From Bradyrhizobium betae (GTDB taxonomy: Bacteria; Pseudomonadota; Alphaproteobacteria; Rhizobiales; Xanthobacteraceae), in assembly GCF_008932115.1 (NCBI RefSeq), contig NZ_CP044543.1, forward strand, positions 3,726,501-3,790,500: 64,000 bases of DNA. The letters are read 5' to 3'. The position numbers and the translations under genes were made by a program. This document shows, piece by piece, positions 44,565 through 52,969 of the stretch. The notes under the pieces were generated by a model. That model made no database searches. It saw nothing but the letters and a program-made list of their open reading frames with translations, and was not told the origin of the DNA. How positions within the stretch are numbered: the first letter of the stretch is position 1; the number at the start of each line of letters is the position of its first letter.

Positions 44565-45929
44565 TTGTCCTCCAAAACCATCCACGAGCCCGCTCGCCAG
44601 ATTCCGCTCTATGGCGAATATGAAGTCGTCGTGCTCGGCGGCGGCCCGGCCGGCATCGTCGCGGCGGCCTCGGCCGCGCGCGCCGGGCGCAAGACTCTGT
44701 TGATCGAGCGCTATGGCTTTCTCGGCGGCATGGGCACCGCGGCCGGCGTCACCAATTTTTGCGGCCTGCATGGCAATGTCTATGGTCAGGCGCATCGGCT
44801 GGTGCAGGGCATGGCGTCCGATCTGCTGGCGCGGATCGATCGTCTCAACGGCCTCAATGCGCCGCACCTGATCCTCGGCAAGGTCTTCGCGCAGGCCTAT
44901 GACACCGCGGCCTACAAGATCGCGGCCGACGAACTGCTGGCCAGCCACAAGGTTCACATTCTCTTCCATGCGCTCGGTGCCGGCGTTGTGATGGGCGATA
45001 ACAGCCGCATCGATGCGCTGCTGGTCGAGACCAAGGCCGGCCGGCAGGCGGTGCGATCGGAGATCTTCATCGATTGCTCCGGTGACGGCGATCTCGCCGT
45101 CTGGGCCGGCGCGCCGTTCGAGCTCGGCGATGAGCACGGCCATCCGATGTATCCGTCGATGATGCTGCGTCTCAACGGCATCGATCCCGACAAGGCGGGC
45201 GAGGCTTGGCGGACCATCCCGCAATTGATGGAAAAGGCGCTCGCCGCCGGCACCCACAGATTCCCGCGCAAGAGCGCCATCGTGCGGCCGCAAAAATCCG
45301 GCATCGAATGGCGGGTGAATTTTACCCAGGTGGCGCGCGAGGATGGCCACGCCATCAACGGCATCGAGCCTGACGATCTCACCCGCGGCGAGATCGAGGG
45401 CCGCAAGCAGGCGCTCGCCGCGTTCGAATTCCTCCGCACCGTGCCGGGCTTTGAAAAATCCTACATCGTCGACCTGCCGCCGCAGCTCGGCATTCGCGAG
45501 ACCCGCCGCATCAAGGGCGGCTACCAGCTCAGCGGCGAGGACGTGCTTGGCTGTGCCTCGTTCGAGGACTCCATCGGCGTCAACGGCTGGCCGATCGAGG
45601 CCCATGTTCCCGGCGACGTCGTGTTCACCTTCCCGCCGATCCCGGAATCGCGCGGCTATAACGAGCTGCCTTATCGGATGCTGGTGCCCGAAGGCGTCGA
45701 CAATCTCCTCGTCGCCGGCCGCTGTGCCTCGATGACCCATGAGGGCCAGTCGGCAGCGCGGGTGTCCGGTGCCTGTTTCGTGATGGGAGAGGCGGCCGGC
45801 TCCGCCGCCGCGCTCGCGCTCGCCGGAAACCGGATTCCACGCGAAATCCCGGTTGAAAAGTTGCAGGAAACGTTGAAACAACAGGGCGCCTTCATCGGGC
45901 GGGATCAGCCCGTGCCCGAAGGGCTCTAA
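44565..45929 (+). CDS. FAD-dependent oxidoreductase
   Basis: A 454-residue flavoprotein of the FAD_oxidored group. It begins with a dinucleotide-binding motif, VVLGGGPAGIVAAASAARAG (residues 22-41), then ERYGFLGGMGTAAGVTNF. A C-terminal FAD motif is NLLVAGRCASMTHEGQ. Substrate unknown. TTG 44565 appears to be the start. The ABC transporter substrate-binding gene follows after 30 bp, so it may act on the imported compound. Confidence 0.8.
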   Translation: MSSKTIHEPARQIPLYGEYEVVVLGGGPAGIVAAASAARAGRKTLLIERYGFLGGMGTAAGVTNFCGLHGNVYGQAHRLVQGMASDLLARIDRLNGLNAPHLILGKVFAQAYDTAAYKIAADELLASHKVHILFHALGAGVVMGDNSRIDALLVETKAGRQAVRSEIFIDCSGDGDLAVWAGAPFELGDEHGHPMYPSMMLRLNGIDPDKAGEAWRTIPQLMEKALAAGTHRFPRKSAIVRPQKSGIEWRVNFTQVAREDGHAINGIEPDDLTRGEIEGRKQALAAFEFLRTVPGFEKSYIVDLPPQLGIRETRRIKGGYQLSGEDVLGCASFEDSIGVNGWPIEAHVPGDVVFTFPPIPESRGYNELPYRMLVPEGVDNLLVAGRCASMTHEGQSAARVSGACFVMGEAAGSAAALALAGNRIPREIPVEKLQETLKQQGAFIGRDQPVPEGL

Positions 45930-45959
45930 CGGGCCGACAAGACCACGAGAGGAAACGGG

Positions 45960-46964
45960 ATGATCGGGATTGCGCGGCTCGCTTTTGCGGGTCTGTTGGC
46001 GATCATGGCGATGGGCACGGCCCGGGCCGAGGACGCGCTGAAGGCCAGGGTTGGCGTGCTTCGCCTGTCGTCGTCCGCGCCGGTCTTCATCGCGCAGGAC
46101 AAGGGCTATTTCCGTGAGGCCGGCCTCGACGTCGAGCTGAAATTCTTCGATGCGGCCCAGCCGATCGCGGTTGCCGCCACCTCGGGCGACATCGATTTCG
46201 GCGTCACCGCTTTCACCGCCGGTCTCTACAATCTCGCCGGCAAGGGTGTGCTGAAGGTGATCGGCGGCATGAGCCGCGAGAAGGCCGGCTATCCCCTGAT
46301 CGGCTATTTCGCCAGCAACAATGCCTTTGCGGCCGGGCTGAAGACCCCGAAGGATCTCGCGGGCAAGCGCGTCGCGGTCACGCAGGTCGGCTCGTCGTTC
46401 CACTATTCGCTCGGCCTGCTCGCCGACAAGTATGGCTTCAAGCTCGCCGAGGTGAAGATCATCCCGCTGCAATCGCTCTCGAACGCAGCCGCGGCGCTGA
46501 AGGGCGAGACCGTCGATGCGGCGCTGCTCCCGGTTTCGACGGCGCGCAAGCTGATGGACGAAGGCGGCGCGAAATTCTTGGGGTGGGTCGGGGACGAGAC
46601 GCCCTGGCAATTGGGCGCGGTGTTCGCCGCGCCGAAGACGCTGACCAACAAGGTGCTGGTGACGAAGTTTCTCGGCGCGCTCGCAAGAGCCGACCGCGAA
46701 TATTACGACGTCATCCTCGCCGCGATGAAGGACGGTGTCGCGCCGATCGACGAGCAGACCAAGCCGCTGCTCGAGATCATCGCCAAGTATACCAACCTTC
46801 CGGTCGAGCAGGTGGTCGGCAATTGCGCCTATATCGATCCGGACGGCAAGCTCGACGTGAAGAACGTCGACAACCAGATCAAATGGCTGCAGGAGCAAGG
46901 ATTCGCGGACAAGGGCTTTGACGCGAATGCGATCATCGCCAGGGATTATGTGAAGGCGGATTGA
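45960..46964 (+). CDS. ABC transporter substrate-binding protein (NMT1/SsuA-like)
   Basis: A 334-residue periplasmic protein. Signal peptide MIGIARLAFAGLLAIMAMG is cleaved after the ARA near residue 23. The mature part begins with VGVLRLSSSAPVFIAQDKGY, typical of the nitrate/sulfonate/taurine/thiamine-precursor class. With the ATPase (47134) and permease (47900) it forms a complete importer, interrupted only by a palindromic repeat. Ligand unknown. Confidence 0.87.
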   Translation: MIGIARLAFAGLLAIMAMGTARAEDALKARVGVLRLSSSAPVFIAQDKGYFREAGLDVELKFFDAAQPIAVAATSGDIDFGVTAFTAGLYNLAGKGVLKVIGGMSREKAGYPLIGYFASNNAFAAGLKTPKDLAGKRVAVTQVGSSFHYSLGLLADKYGFKLAEVKIIPLQSLSNAAAALKGETVDAALLPVSTARKLMDEGGAKFLGWVGDETPWQLGAVFAAPKTLTNKVLVTKFLGALARADREYYDVILAAMKDGVAPIDEQTKPLLEIIAKYTNLPVEQVVGNCAYIDPDGKLDVKNVDNQIKWLQEQGFADKGFDANAIIARDYVKAD

Positions 46965-46987
46965 TGCTGCGTTCCCCCAAACATCCC

Positions 46988-47115
46988 CGTCATCCTGAGG
47001 TGCGAGCATTGCGATGCATAAGCATCGCGATGGGAGCCTCGAAGGATGAGCGGCCGAGCTGCATCTGGGCCGTGCATCCTTCGAGGCTCGCTTCGCGAGC
47101 GCCTCAGGATGACGG
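46988..47115. repeat. Palindromic intergenic repeat, family A
   Basis: Outer arms CCGTCATCCTGAGG / CCTCAGGATGACGG are perfect inverted repeats of 14 bp, and inner arms GCCTCGAAGGATG / CATCCTTCGAGGC also pair. A related element lies at 58501-58635. It sits between the substrate-binding and ATPase genes of the same ABC operon, so it may act on mRNA processing or stability. Confidence 0.75.
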
Positions 47116-47133
47116 ACCGACAGGAGGCGCTTC

Positions 47134-47907
47134 ATGGACCTGATCGCCAACCACATCTCCCATCGCTTCGGCGACCTCGCCGTGCTCGATGACGTCTCCT
47201 TTACGGTCGGCGCTGGCGAGGTCGTGGCTGTCGTCGGCCCCAGCGGCTGCGGCAAGAGCACGCTGCTGTCGATCCTCGGCGGATTGCTGCAGCCGACCTC
47301 AGGCGCGGCCGAGCTGCGAGGTACGCCGCCGGCGGACAGCCTCAATCCGCTCACCTTCGTGTTCCAGGATTTTGCGTTGCTGCCTTGGGCGAGCGTCGAG
47401 GAGAACGTCGAATTCCCGCTTCTGCATGCCCAGCTCTCGGCCGCGCAGCGGCGTGCGCAGGTCGAGGACGCGCTGCGCCGCACGGGCCTCACCGGTTTTC
47501 GCAAGACCTATCCAAAGCAGCTGTCCGGCGGCATGCGCCAGCGTGTCGGCATTTCGCGGGCGCTGGCGGTGCGGCCCGCGATCCTGCTGATGGACGAACC
47601 GCTGTCGGCGCTGGACTCGCAGACCCGCGAGCTCTTGATGGAGGATTTCGTCCGCCTGCTCGCCGATGGCGGCATGGGCGCGGTCTATGTCACGCATAAT
47701 CTCGAAGAAGCCGCGCGGCTGGCCGACCGTATCGTTGTGCTGTCGCGCCGGCCGGGCCGGATTCGCGAGGTCGTGACGGTGCCGATGACCCGCACTGAGC
47801 GCGGCGAGACGATGGCGCGTGAAAAGCTGCTCGCGCTGCAGGACCAGATCTGGTCGCTGATCCGCAACGAGGCGATCGACGCCGAGCGTGAGGTTCTGGA
47901 TGCTTGA
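47134..47907 (+). CDS. ABC transporter ATP-binding protein
   Basis: A 257-residue nucleotide-binding subunit. Walker A is GPSGCGKST, the signature is LSGGMRQRVGIS, and Walker B is ILLMDEPLSALD. It energises the importer with the adjacent permease. ATG 47134 lies just after the palindromic repeat, with an AGGAGG site. Its last codons overlap the permease start. Confidence 0.92.
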   Translation: MDLIANHISHRFGDLAVLDDVSFTVGAGEVVAVVGPSGCGKSTLLSILGGLLQPTSGAAELRGTPPADSLNPLTFVFQDFALLPWASVEENVEFPLLHAQLSAAQRRAQVEDALRRTGLTGFRKTYPKQLSGGMRQRVGISRALAVRPAILLMDEPLSALDSQTRELLMEDFVRLLADGGMGAVYVTHNLEEAARLADRIVVLSRRPGRIREVVTVPMTRTERGETMAREKLLALQDQIWSLIRNEAIDAEREVLDA

Positions 47908-48718
47908 GCGCGCGGGCGCGCCTGCAAAGAACGACACGACGCGACGCGTTCGCTTCCGCGGCGCCGGCTTCGTGCCGGCGAGCAGCCGCTTCGGCGGCTG
48001 GATCGCGCTCGCGCTCGTGATCGCGCTCTGGCAGGTGGCCGGCAGCGCCGGTCTCGTCAATCCGCTGTTCCTGCCGGCGCCCTTGGCCATTGCGCGCGCG
48101 ATCTACCAGCTCGCGATCTCAGGCGCGCTCTGGCAGCATCTGTCGGCCTCGCTGCTGCGCATCGGCGTCGGCTGGGTGCTCGGCACCGCGGCGGGCATTG
48201 CGGTCGGCTTCGCCATCGGCCTGTCGCGGCTCGCGCGCGGCGTCGGCATCACTTTCATCTCGGCGCTGTTTCCGATCCCGAAGATCGCGCTGCTGCCGCT
48301 CCTGATCCTCTGGCTCGGCATCGGCGAAGAGCCGAAGATCGCGACCATTGCGCTCGGCGTGTTCTTCTCGACCGCGATCTCGGTCTATAGCGGCGTCGAC
48401 GCCGTGCCGCGCAATCTCATTCGCATGGCGCAGAGCTTCAACGTTCCATTCGCCACCATCGTGCGGAAGGTGATCTGGCCTGGCGCGCTGTCCGCGATCC
48501 TCGCCGGCTTCCGCATCACGGCCTCGGTCGCGCTGCTGCTCGTCGTCAGCGCCGAGATGATCGGCGCGCAATACGGCATCGGCGCCTTCGTGCTCCAGGC
48601 CGGCAACCTGATGCAGACCGATCAGCTGCTCGCGGGCGTGGTGATCCTGTCGGTGTTTGGGCTGGCGGTGGGGAAGGTGATCGGCTGGCTGGAGGTCAAA
48701 TTATTGCACTGGCGGTAG
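47900..48718 (+). CDS. ABC transporter permease
   Basis: A 272-residue inner-membrane subunit with about six helices and the EAA-type loop AQSFNVPFATIVRKVIWPG. Family BPD_transp_1, SsuC/TauC-like. ATG 47900 overlaps the ATPase stop by eight bases, so translation is coupled. It completes the importer. Confidence 0.88.
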   Translation: MLERAGAPAKNDTTRRVRFRGAGFVPASSRFGGWIALALVIALWQVAGSAGLVNPLFLPAPLAIARAIYQLAISGALWQHLSASLLRIGVGWVLGTAAGIAVGFAIGLSRLARGVGITFISALFPIPKIALLPLLILWLGIGEEPKIATIALGVFFSTAISVYSGVDAVPRNLIRMAQSFNVPFATIVRKVIWPGALSAILAGFRITASVALLLVVSAEMIGAQYGIGAFVLQAGNLMQTDQLLAGVVILSVFGLAVGKVIGWLEVKLLHWR

Positions 48719-48724
48719 CTTTCT

Positions 48725-48860
48725 GTCGTCCCTGCGAAAGCAGGGACCCATACCGCGTGATCTATCGAGGACGAACGGTCTTCATACCGGCGAAAGATAA
48801 CTTCGAATCTTCGCCAAACATCTCCCCGGGGTTATGGGTCCCTGCTTTCGCAGGGACGAC
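48725..48860. repeat. Palindromic intergenic repeat, family B
   Basis: Two 28-bp arms that are perfect inverted copies (48725-48752 and 48833-48860), each built on GTCGTCCCTGCGAAAGCAGG, with an 80-bp spacer. It lies between the permease and the convergent gentisate dioxygenase gene, where it could serve as a two-sided terminator. Confidence 0.75.
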
Positions 48861-48887
48861 ACCGAGGGTGAAGCTGATATCAGGGCT

Positions 48888-49928
48888 TCACGCATTCCCC
48901 CGGTCCTCGCGAAACAAATCCAGCTTCTGCTGCACCGGCCGATCCGAGAAGCTGAACAGCACCGCATCGTCGTCGGCCTCGTGCGTGACCCACTGCCAGC
49001 TCGGCACCACGAACAAATCACGCGGGCCCCATTCGAAGACGGCATCGCCAATGCGGCTGCGGCCGCGGCCCTCGATCGGGCAGAACACCGTCGCATCGGT
49101 CGAACGGTAGCGGGCGGTCTTGAAGCCCTTCGGCAGCAGCTGGATGAAGGTGCCGATGGTCGGCATCGCGAAATCGCCGGTCTCGGGATTGCTGAACTTC
49201 AGCTTCAGCCCGTGGCAGGCGTCCCATTCCTGGCTCGTCCTTGCCTTCTCCAGCGCCTCGCGGGTGTAGGCATAGGGATAGCTGAAGATCGGTGACGTCT
49301 TCGAGTTTCGCTTCACATCCACCGGCAGCAGATTGTGGCCGTAGCGCGCAAAGCTGTCGCCGGCGGGCTTCGTGATCTTCTGCTGGTCTTCTTTCGATCC
49401 CTCCGCAAAGGAACAGTCGAAGAACTGCACCAGCGGGATGTCGAGGCCGTCGAGCCAGAACATCGGCTGATCGGTCTCGTTGGAATGATCGTGCCAGGTC
49501 ATCGACGGCGTGATGATGAAGTCGCCGGGCTCCATCGCGGTGCGCTCGCCGTCCACCGCCGTGTGGGCACCCTTGCCCTCGAGCACGAAGCGCAGCGCGG
49601 ACTGGCTGTGGCGATGGGCAGGCGCGACATCGCCGGGCACCACCATCTGCACGCCGGCATAGAGCGAGGTCGTGATCCTTGATTGTCCGCGCAGGCCGGG
49701 GTTCTCCAGCACCAGCACACGCCGCTCGGCTTCCTTCGCGGTGATCAGCTTGCCGGCTTCCGTCATGTAGTCGCGGATGACGTCGAATTTCCATAGGTGA
49801 GGCCGGCACGCGCTCTTCGGCTCCGGCGTGATCAGGTCGCTCATGACAGTCCAGAGCGCGGTGAGATTCTCGCCGTCGATCTTCTTGTAGAACGCCTCGC
49901 GTTCCGGCGTCTTGGTCACGGCTTCCAT
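48888..49928 (-). CDS. Gentisate 1,2-dioxygenase
   Basis: A 346-residue bicupin that opens the gentisate ring to maleylpyruvate. The N-terminal cupin holds the likely iron ligands in PAHRHSQSALRFVL, with MEPGDFIITPSMTWHDHSN after it. Length fits the family. Divergent from the maleylpyruvate isomerase gene, sharing an 87-bp promoter region with a dyad at 49954-49978. Confidence 0.9.
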   Translation of the reverse strand: MEAVTKTPEREAFYKKIDGENLTALWTVMSDLITPEPKSACRPHLWKFDVIRDYMTEAGKLITAKEAERRVLVLENPGLRGQSRITTSLYAGVQMVVPGDVAPAHRHSQSALRFVLEGKGAHTAVDGERTAMEPGDFIITPSMTWHDHSNETDQPMFWLDGLDIPLVQFFDCSFAEGSKEDQQKITKPAGDSFARYGHNLLPVDVKRNSKTSPIFSYPYAYTREALEKARTSQEWDACHGLKLKFSNPETGDFAMPTIGTFIQLLPKGFKTARYRSTDATVFCPIEGRGRSRIGDAVFEWGPRDLFVVPSWQWVTHEADDDAVLFSFSDRPVQQKLDLFREDRGNA

Positions 49929-49953
49929 GGCGCGGCTCCCGTCTGTTTTGTTG

Positions 49954-49978
49954 ATTGACAGTATACTGACGGTCTAGG
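49954..49978. promoter_or_regulatory. MarR-type operator candidate, gentisate side
   Basis: The motif ATTGACAGTATACTGAC has a perfect 10-bp palindrome CAGTATACTG and is followed by TCTAGG. A near-identical 25-nt copy lies upstream of the FAD monooxygenase at 54138-54162. Read on the minus strand, TATACT would be a good -10 box, so a repressor here could block the dioxygenase transcript. Confidence 0.65.
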
Positions 49979-50015
49979 TAGCGTCAACGTCACAAGACCA
50001 AGAGGGAGGGTTCCG

Positions 50016-50648
50016 ATGAAGCTGCACGGCTATTTCCGCTCCAGCGCCGCCTATCGCGTGCGGATTGCGCTCAACCTGAAGGGCCTCGGCGCCGAGCACC
50101 TGCCGCATCATCTGCGCAAGGGCGAACAATGCGCGCCAGCCTATCTCGCCATCAATCCGCAAGGCTTGGTGCCGGCACTGGAGGATGATGCGGGTGCGGT
50201 GCTGACCCAATCGGTTGCGATCATCGAATGGCTCGACGAGACCCATCCCAATCCGCCGCTGCTGCCCAAGGATCCGTTGCAGCGTGCCAAGGTACGCGCC
50301 TTCGCGCTGGCGATCGCCTGCGACACCCATCCGGTGCAGAATCTGAAGGTGCTGGCGCGGCTGCGCGAGCTGGGGCTTGCCGAGGAGAAAGTCCAGGAAT
50401 GGGCGGCGTGGGTCAATCGCGAAGGGCTGTCGGCCTGCGAGACGCTGATCAGGGACGAACCGGGTCCGTTCTGCTTCGGCGATGCGCCGACGCTCGCCGA
50501 CCTTTGCCTCGTGCCGCAACTCGCCAATGCGCGCCGCTTCGGCGTCGACGTCGCAGCCTATCCGCGCCTGCTGAAGGCGGAAGCCGCCGCCAAGGCGTTG
50601 ACGGCGTTCGCCAGCGCCGCGCCGGAGAAGCAGCCCGATGCCGAGTAA
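50016..50648 (+). CDS. maiA: Maleylpyruvate/maleylacetoacetate isomerase
   Basis: A 210-residue glutathione-S-transferase-fold isomerase of the zeta class. The active-site motif FRSSAAYRVRIALN is at the N-terminus, and NPQGLVPAL and TQSVAIIEWLDE follow. In this cluster it most likely turns maleylpyruvate into fumarylpyruvate after gentisate ring opening. No fumarylpyruvate hydrolase is in the window. Confidence 0.88.
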   Translation: MKLHGYFRSSAAYRVRIALNLKGLGAEHLPHHLRKGEQCAPAYLAINPQGLVPALEDDAGAVLTQSVAIIEWLDETHPNPPLLPKDPLQRAKVRAFALAIACDTHPVQNLKVLARLRELGLAEEKVQEWAAWVNREGLSACETLIRDEPGPFCFGDAPTLADLCLVPQLANARRFGVDVAAYPRLLKAEAAAKALTAFASAAPEKQPDAE

Positions 50649-51150
50649 GCCCGCCGCTCCGATCACGATCGACGCGGTTTATGCCGCGCCGGGCTATCTG
50701 TTCCGGCGGATGCAGCAGATCGCGGTCGCGATCTTCATGGAGGAGTGCAAGGCATTCGACCTCACGCCGGTGCAATACGCGGCGCTGATCGCGATCCACA
50801 CCCATCCCGGCATCGACGCGACGCGGCTGTCGGCGGTGATCGCCTTCGACCGCTCCACGCTCGGCAGCGTGATCGAGCGGCTGCAAGCCAAGGACTATAT
50901 CGAGCGCAAGCCGGCACCGGAGGACAAGCGCATCAAGCTGCTCTATCTGACGAAGCCGGGCGCCGCGGTCCTGCGCGAGATCATCCCCGCCGTCGAGCGC
51001 GCCCAGGCGCGCATGCTGGAGCCGCTGAAGCCCGCTGAACGCAAAGCGCTGACGGGGCTGCTGGTGCAGCTCGTCGATCTCAACAACGAGGCGTCACGGG
51101 TGCCGCTGCGCGCGGAGGATGCGCTTGAGCATCTAGGGAAGGCGGGGTGA
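50638..51150 (+). CDS. MarR-family regulator of the gentisate module
   Basis: A 170-residue MarR regulator with a winged helix (about 45-110; FDRSTLGSVIERLQAKDYIE). Its ATG overlaps the end of the isomerase gene by eleven bases. MarR proteins of aromatic clusters usually bind the acyl-CoA or acid substrate and then leave the DNA. The two matching dyads at 49.95 and 54.14 kb are the likely operators. The first would give autorepression. Confidence 0.85.
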   Translation: MPSKPAAPITIDAVYAAPGYLFRRMQQIAVAIFMEECKAFDLTPVQYAALIAIHTHPGIDATRLSAVIAFDRSTLGSVIERLQAKDYIERKPAPEDKRIKLLYLTKPGAAVLREIIPAVERAQARMLEPLKPAERKALTGLLVQLVDLNNEASRVPLRAEDALEHLGKAG

Positions 51151-51188
51151 GGGGGATGTGAGGCGATGCTCGTGCCTCATTCTCAACT

Positions 51189-51345
51189 GTCGTCCCGGAC
51201 AAGCGAAGCGCAGATGCTGTCGCCTTTATCTCCGCCGTCATTCCCCGCGAAAGCGGGGAATCCAGTACGCCGCGGCCCCCCGGTTCTAGCCGCGCCGTCT
51301 CTGGAATGCTGGATCGCCCGCCTTCGCGGGCGATGACACCGAGAA
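51189..51345. repeat. Palindromic intergenic repeats, family C
   Basis: Contains hairpins CATTCCCCGCGAAAGCGGGG and GATCGCCCGCCTTCGCGGGC, plus mixed pieces related to the GTCGTCCC element at 48.7 kb. It lies between the convergent marR and CoA-ligase genes; the hairpins may end both transcripts. The remaining gap (51151-51355) holds no gene. Confidence 0.6.
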
Positions 51346-51355
51346 ATAGGCGGCC

Positions 51356-52969
51356 TCACATCCGCAACAACGCCTGCCGGTCGATCTTCCCCGTCCCCGT
51401 CTTCGGCAACTCGTCGATGAAGATCACCTCGCGCGGATATTTGTACGGCAGCAGCTTGCCTTTCACATAGTCCTGCAGCCGCCGCGTCGCCTGGCTCTCG
51501 TCGGCGGCGCGGTTGTTCATCACCACCACAGCCTTCAGCGTCATGCGCCGGTCCGGCAGCTCGGCCGCGAACACCGCGCATTCGCGGATGTCGGGATGGT
51601 CGGCGAGGCACAGTTCGACTTCGAGCGGATAGACCCACTGGCCGGAGATCTTGATGAGATCGTCGGCGCGGCCGCGGAAAAAGTGGAAGCCGTCGGCATC
51701 GCGGACGAAGCGGTCGCCGGTGTAGATCCAGCCGCCCTCGCGGATGGTCTCGGCGGATTTGTCCGGCCTGTTCCAGTACAGCGGCGTGTTGGAATCGCCG
51801 CGCACCCACAAGATGCCTTCCTCATCGTCGGCGACGTCGTTTCCGTCCTTGTCGCGCAGCGCGATCTCGTAGCCGGGTACGCGCAGGCCGGCGGCGCCCA
51901 GCTTCTTCTGCTCGGGACGATTTGAGAGGTAGATGTGCAGCACCTCGGTCGAGCCGAGGCCTTCGACGATCTCCAGGCCTGTGAGCGTCTTCCAGCCATT
52001 GAAGACGTCGGCCGAGAGCACTTCGGCGGCGGAGAGGGACATGCGCAGTGAGGAGAAGTTGGTCTTGTCGGCACCCTCGGCCTTGGTCAGCGAGATATAG
52101 AGCGTCGGCAGCCCGAAGAAGACCGTCGGCCTGTACTGCTCGATCGCCGCAAAGATCGACGCCGGCTTCGGTTGCCCCGGCAGCAGCAGCGTCGCCGCGC
52201 CCGCGGAGAACGGGAAGGTGACGGAGTTGCCGAAACCGTAGGCGAAGAAGATCTTCGGCACAGAGAAGCAGATGTCATCCGGCGTCAGCTTCAGCACGTT
52301 CTGTGCAAAGGCAGCGTCGCTATAGGCCATGTCGTGCTGGAGATGCACGATGCCCTTGGGCCGGCCGGTCGAGCCGGACGAATACATCCAGAACGCCATC
52401 TCGTTGCGATGTGTCGGGGCTTCCGCCAGCTCGTCAGGGAATTGCGCGAGCCAGCCTGCTGCGGCGATCGCCTGCGGCGCGGCGTGGTCGCCTATCGCGC
52501 CATTGACGACGATCAGCGTGCGCAGGCCCGTGTCCTTGCAGGCCTCGACGTTGAAGCGCACGCAGAACTCGGCGTCCGCCACGGCAACGCTCGCGCCGGA
52601 ATCGGCGAGATAGAATTGCAGCAGGTCCGGCGGCGTCAGCGTGTTGATCAGCAGCGGCACGAATCCGGCGCGCACCGCGCCGAAGAAGGCGGCGGGATAG
52701 GCCGGCGTGTCGTCGAGGAACAGCAGCACGCGGTCGCCGCGCTTCAGGCCGAGCGAGACAAGGCCGTTGCCCCAGCGGCACGCGTCAGCGCAGAGCTCCC
52801 CGTAGGTGCGAGTGCCGGAAGGACCAATGAGGGCGAGCCTGTCGCCGCGGCCCTTGCCGATATTGTCGAACAGCACGCGGCTGGCGTTGTAGATATCAGG
52901 AACGGCAAAGCCGATCTCGCGGGCGCCCGCGCAGTCCGCGGGCACTTGGTCGCGAATCTCGTTGCTCAT
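51356..52969 (-). CDS. Benzoate-CoA-ligase-like aryl-CoA synthetase
   Basis: A 537-residue adenylate-forming enzyme. It has the P-loop-like MYSSGSTGRPKGIVHLQHD, the ATP motif YTGDRFV and the C-terminal catalytic Lys in KTGTGKIDRQALL. The closest overall look is to benzoate-CoA ligases, so the acid is probably an aryl carboxylate such as salicylate. It overlaps the monooxygenase gene by four bases (ATGA), so the two act together. Confidence 0.85.
   Translation of the reverse strand: MSNEIRDQVPADCAGAREIGFAVPDIYNASRVLFDNIGKGRGDRLALIGPSGTRTYGELCADACRWGNGLVSLGLKRGDRVLLFLDDTPAYPAAFFGAVRAGFVPLLINTLTPPDLLQFYLADSGASVAVADAEFCVRFNVEACKDTGLRTLIVVNGAIGDHAAPQAIAAAGWLAQFPDELAEAPTHRNEMAFWMYSSGSTGRPKGIVHLQHDMAYSDAAFAQNVLKLTPDDICFSVPKIFFAYGFGNSVTFPFSAGAATLLLPGQPKPASIFAAIEQYRPTVFFGLPTLYISLTKAEGADKTNFSSLRMSLSAAEVLSADVFNGWKTLTGLEIVEGLGSTEVLHIYLSNRPEQKKLGAAGLRVPGYEIALRDKDGNDVADDEEGILWVRGDSNTPLYWNRPDKSAETIREGGWIYTGDRFVRDADGFHFFRGRADDLIKISGQWVYPLEVELCLADHPDIRECAVFAAELPDRRMTLKAVVVMNNRAADESQATRRLQDYVKGKLLPYKYPREVIFIDELPKTGTGKIDRQALLRM

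Noticed and set aside
44550..47504. A 984-codon open frame on the minus strand
   Set aside because: It runs antisense through the FAD oxidoreductase and ABC binding-protein genes and has the arginine-, histidine- and aspartate-rich composition of a GC-rich shadow frame.
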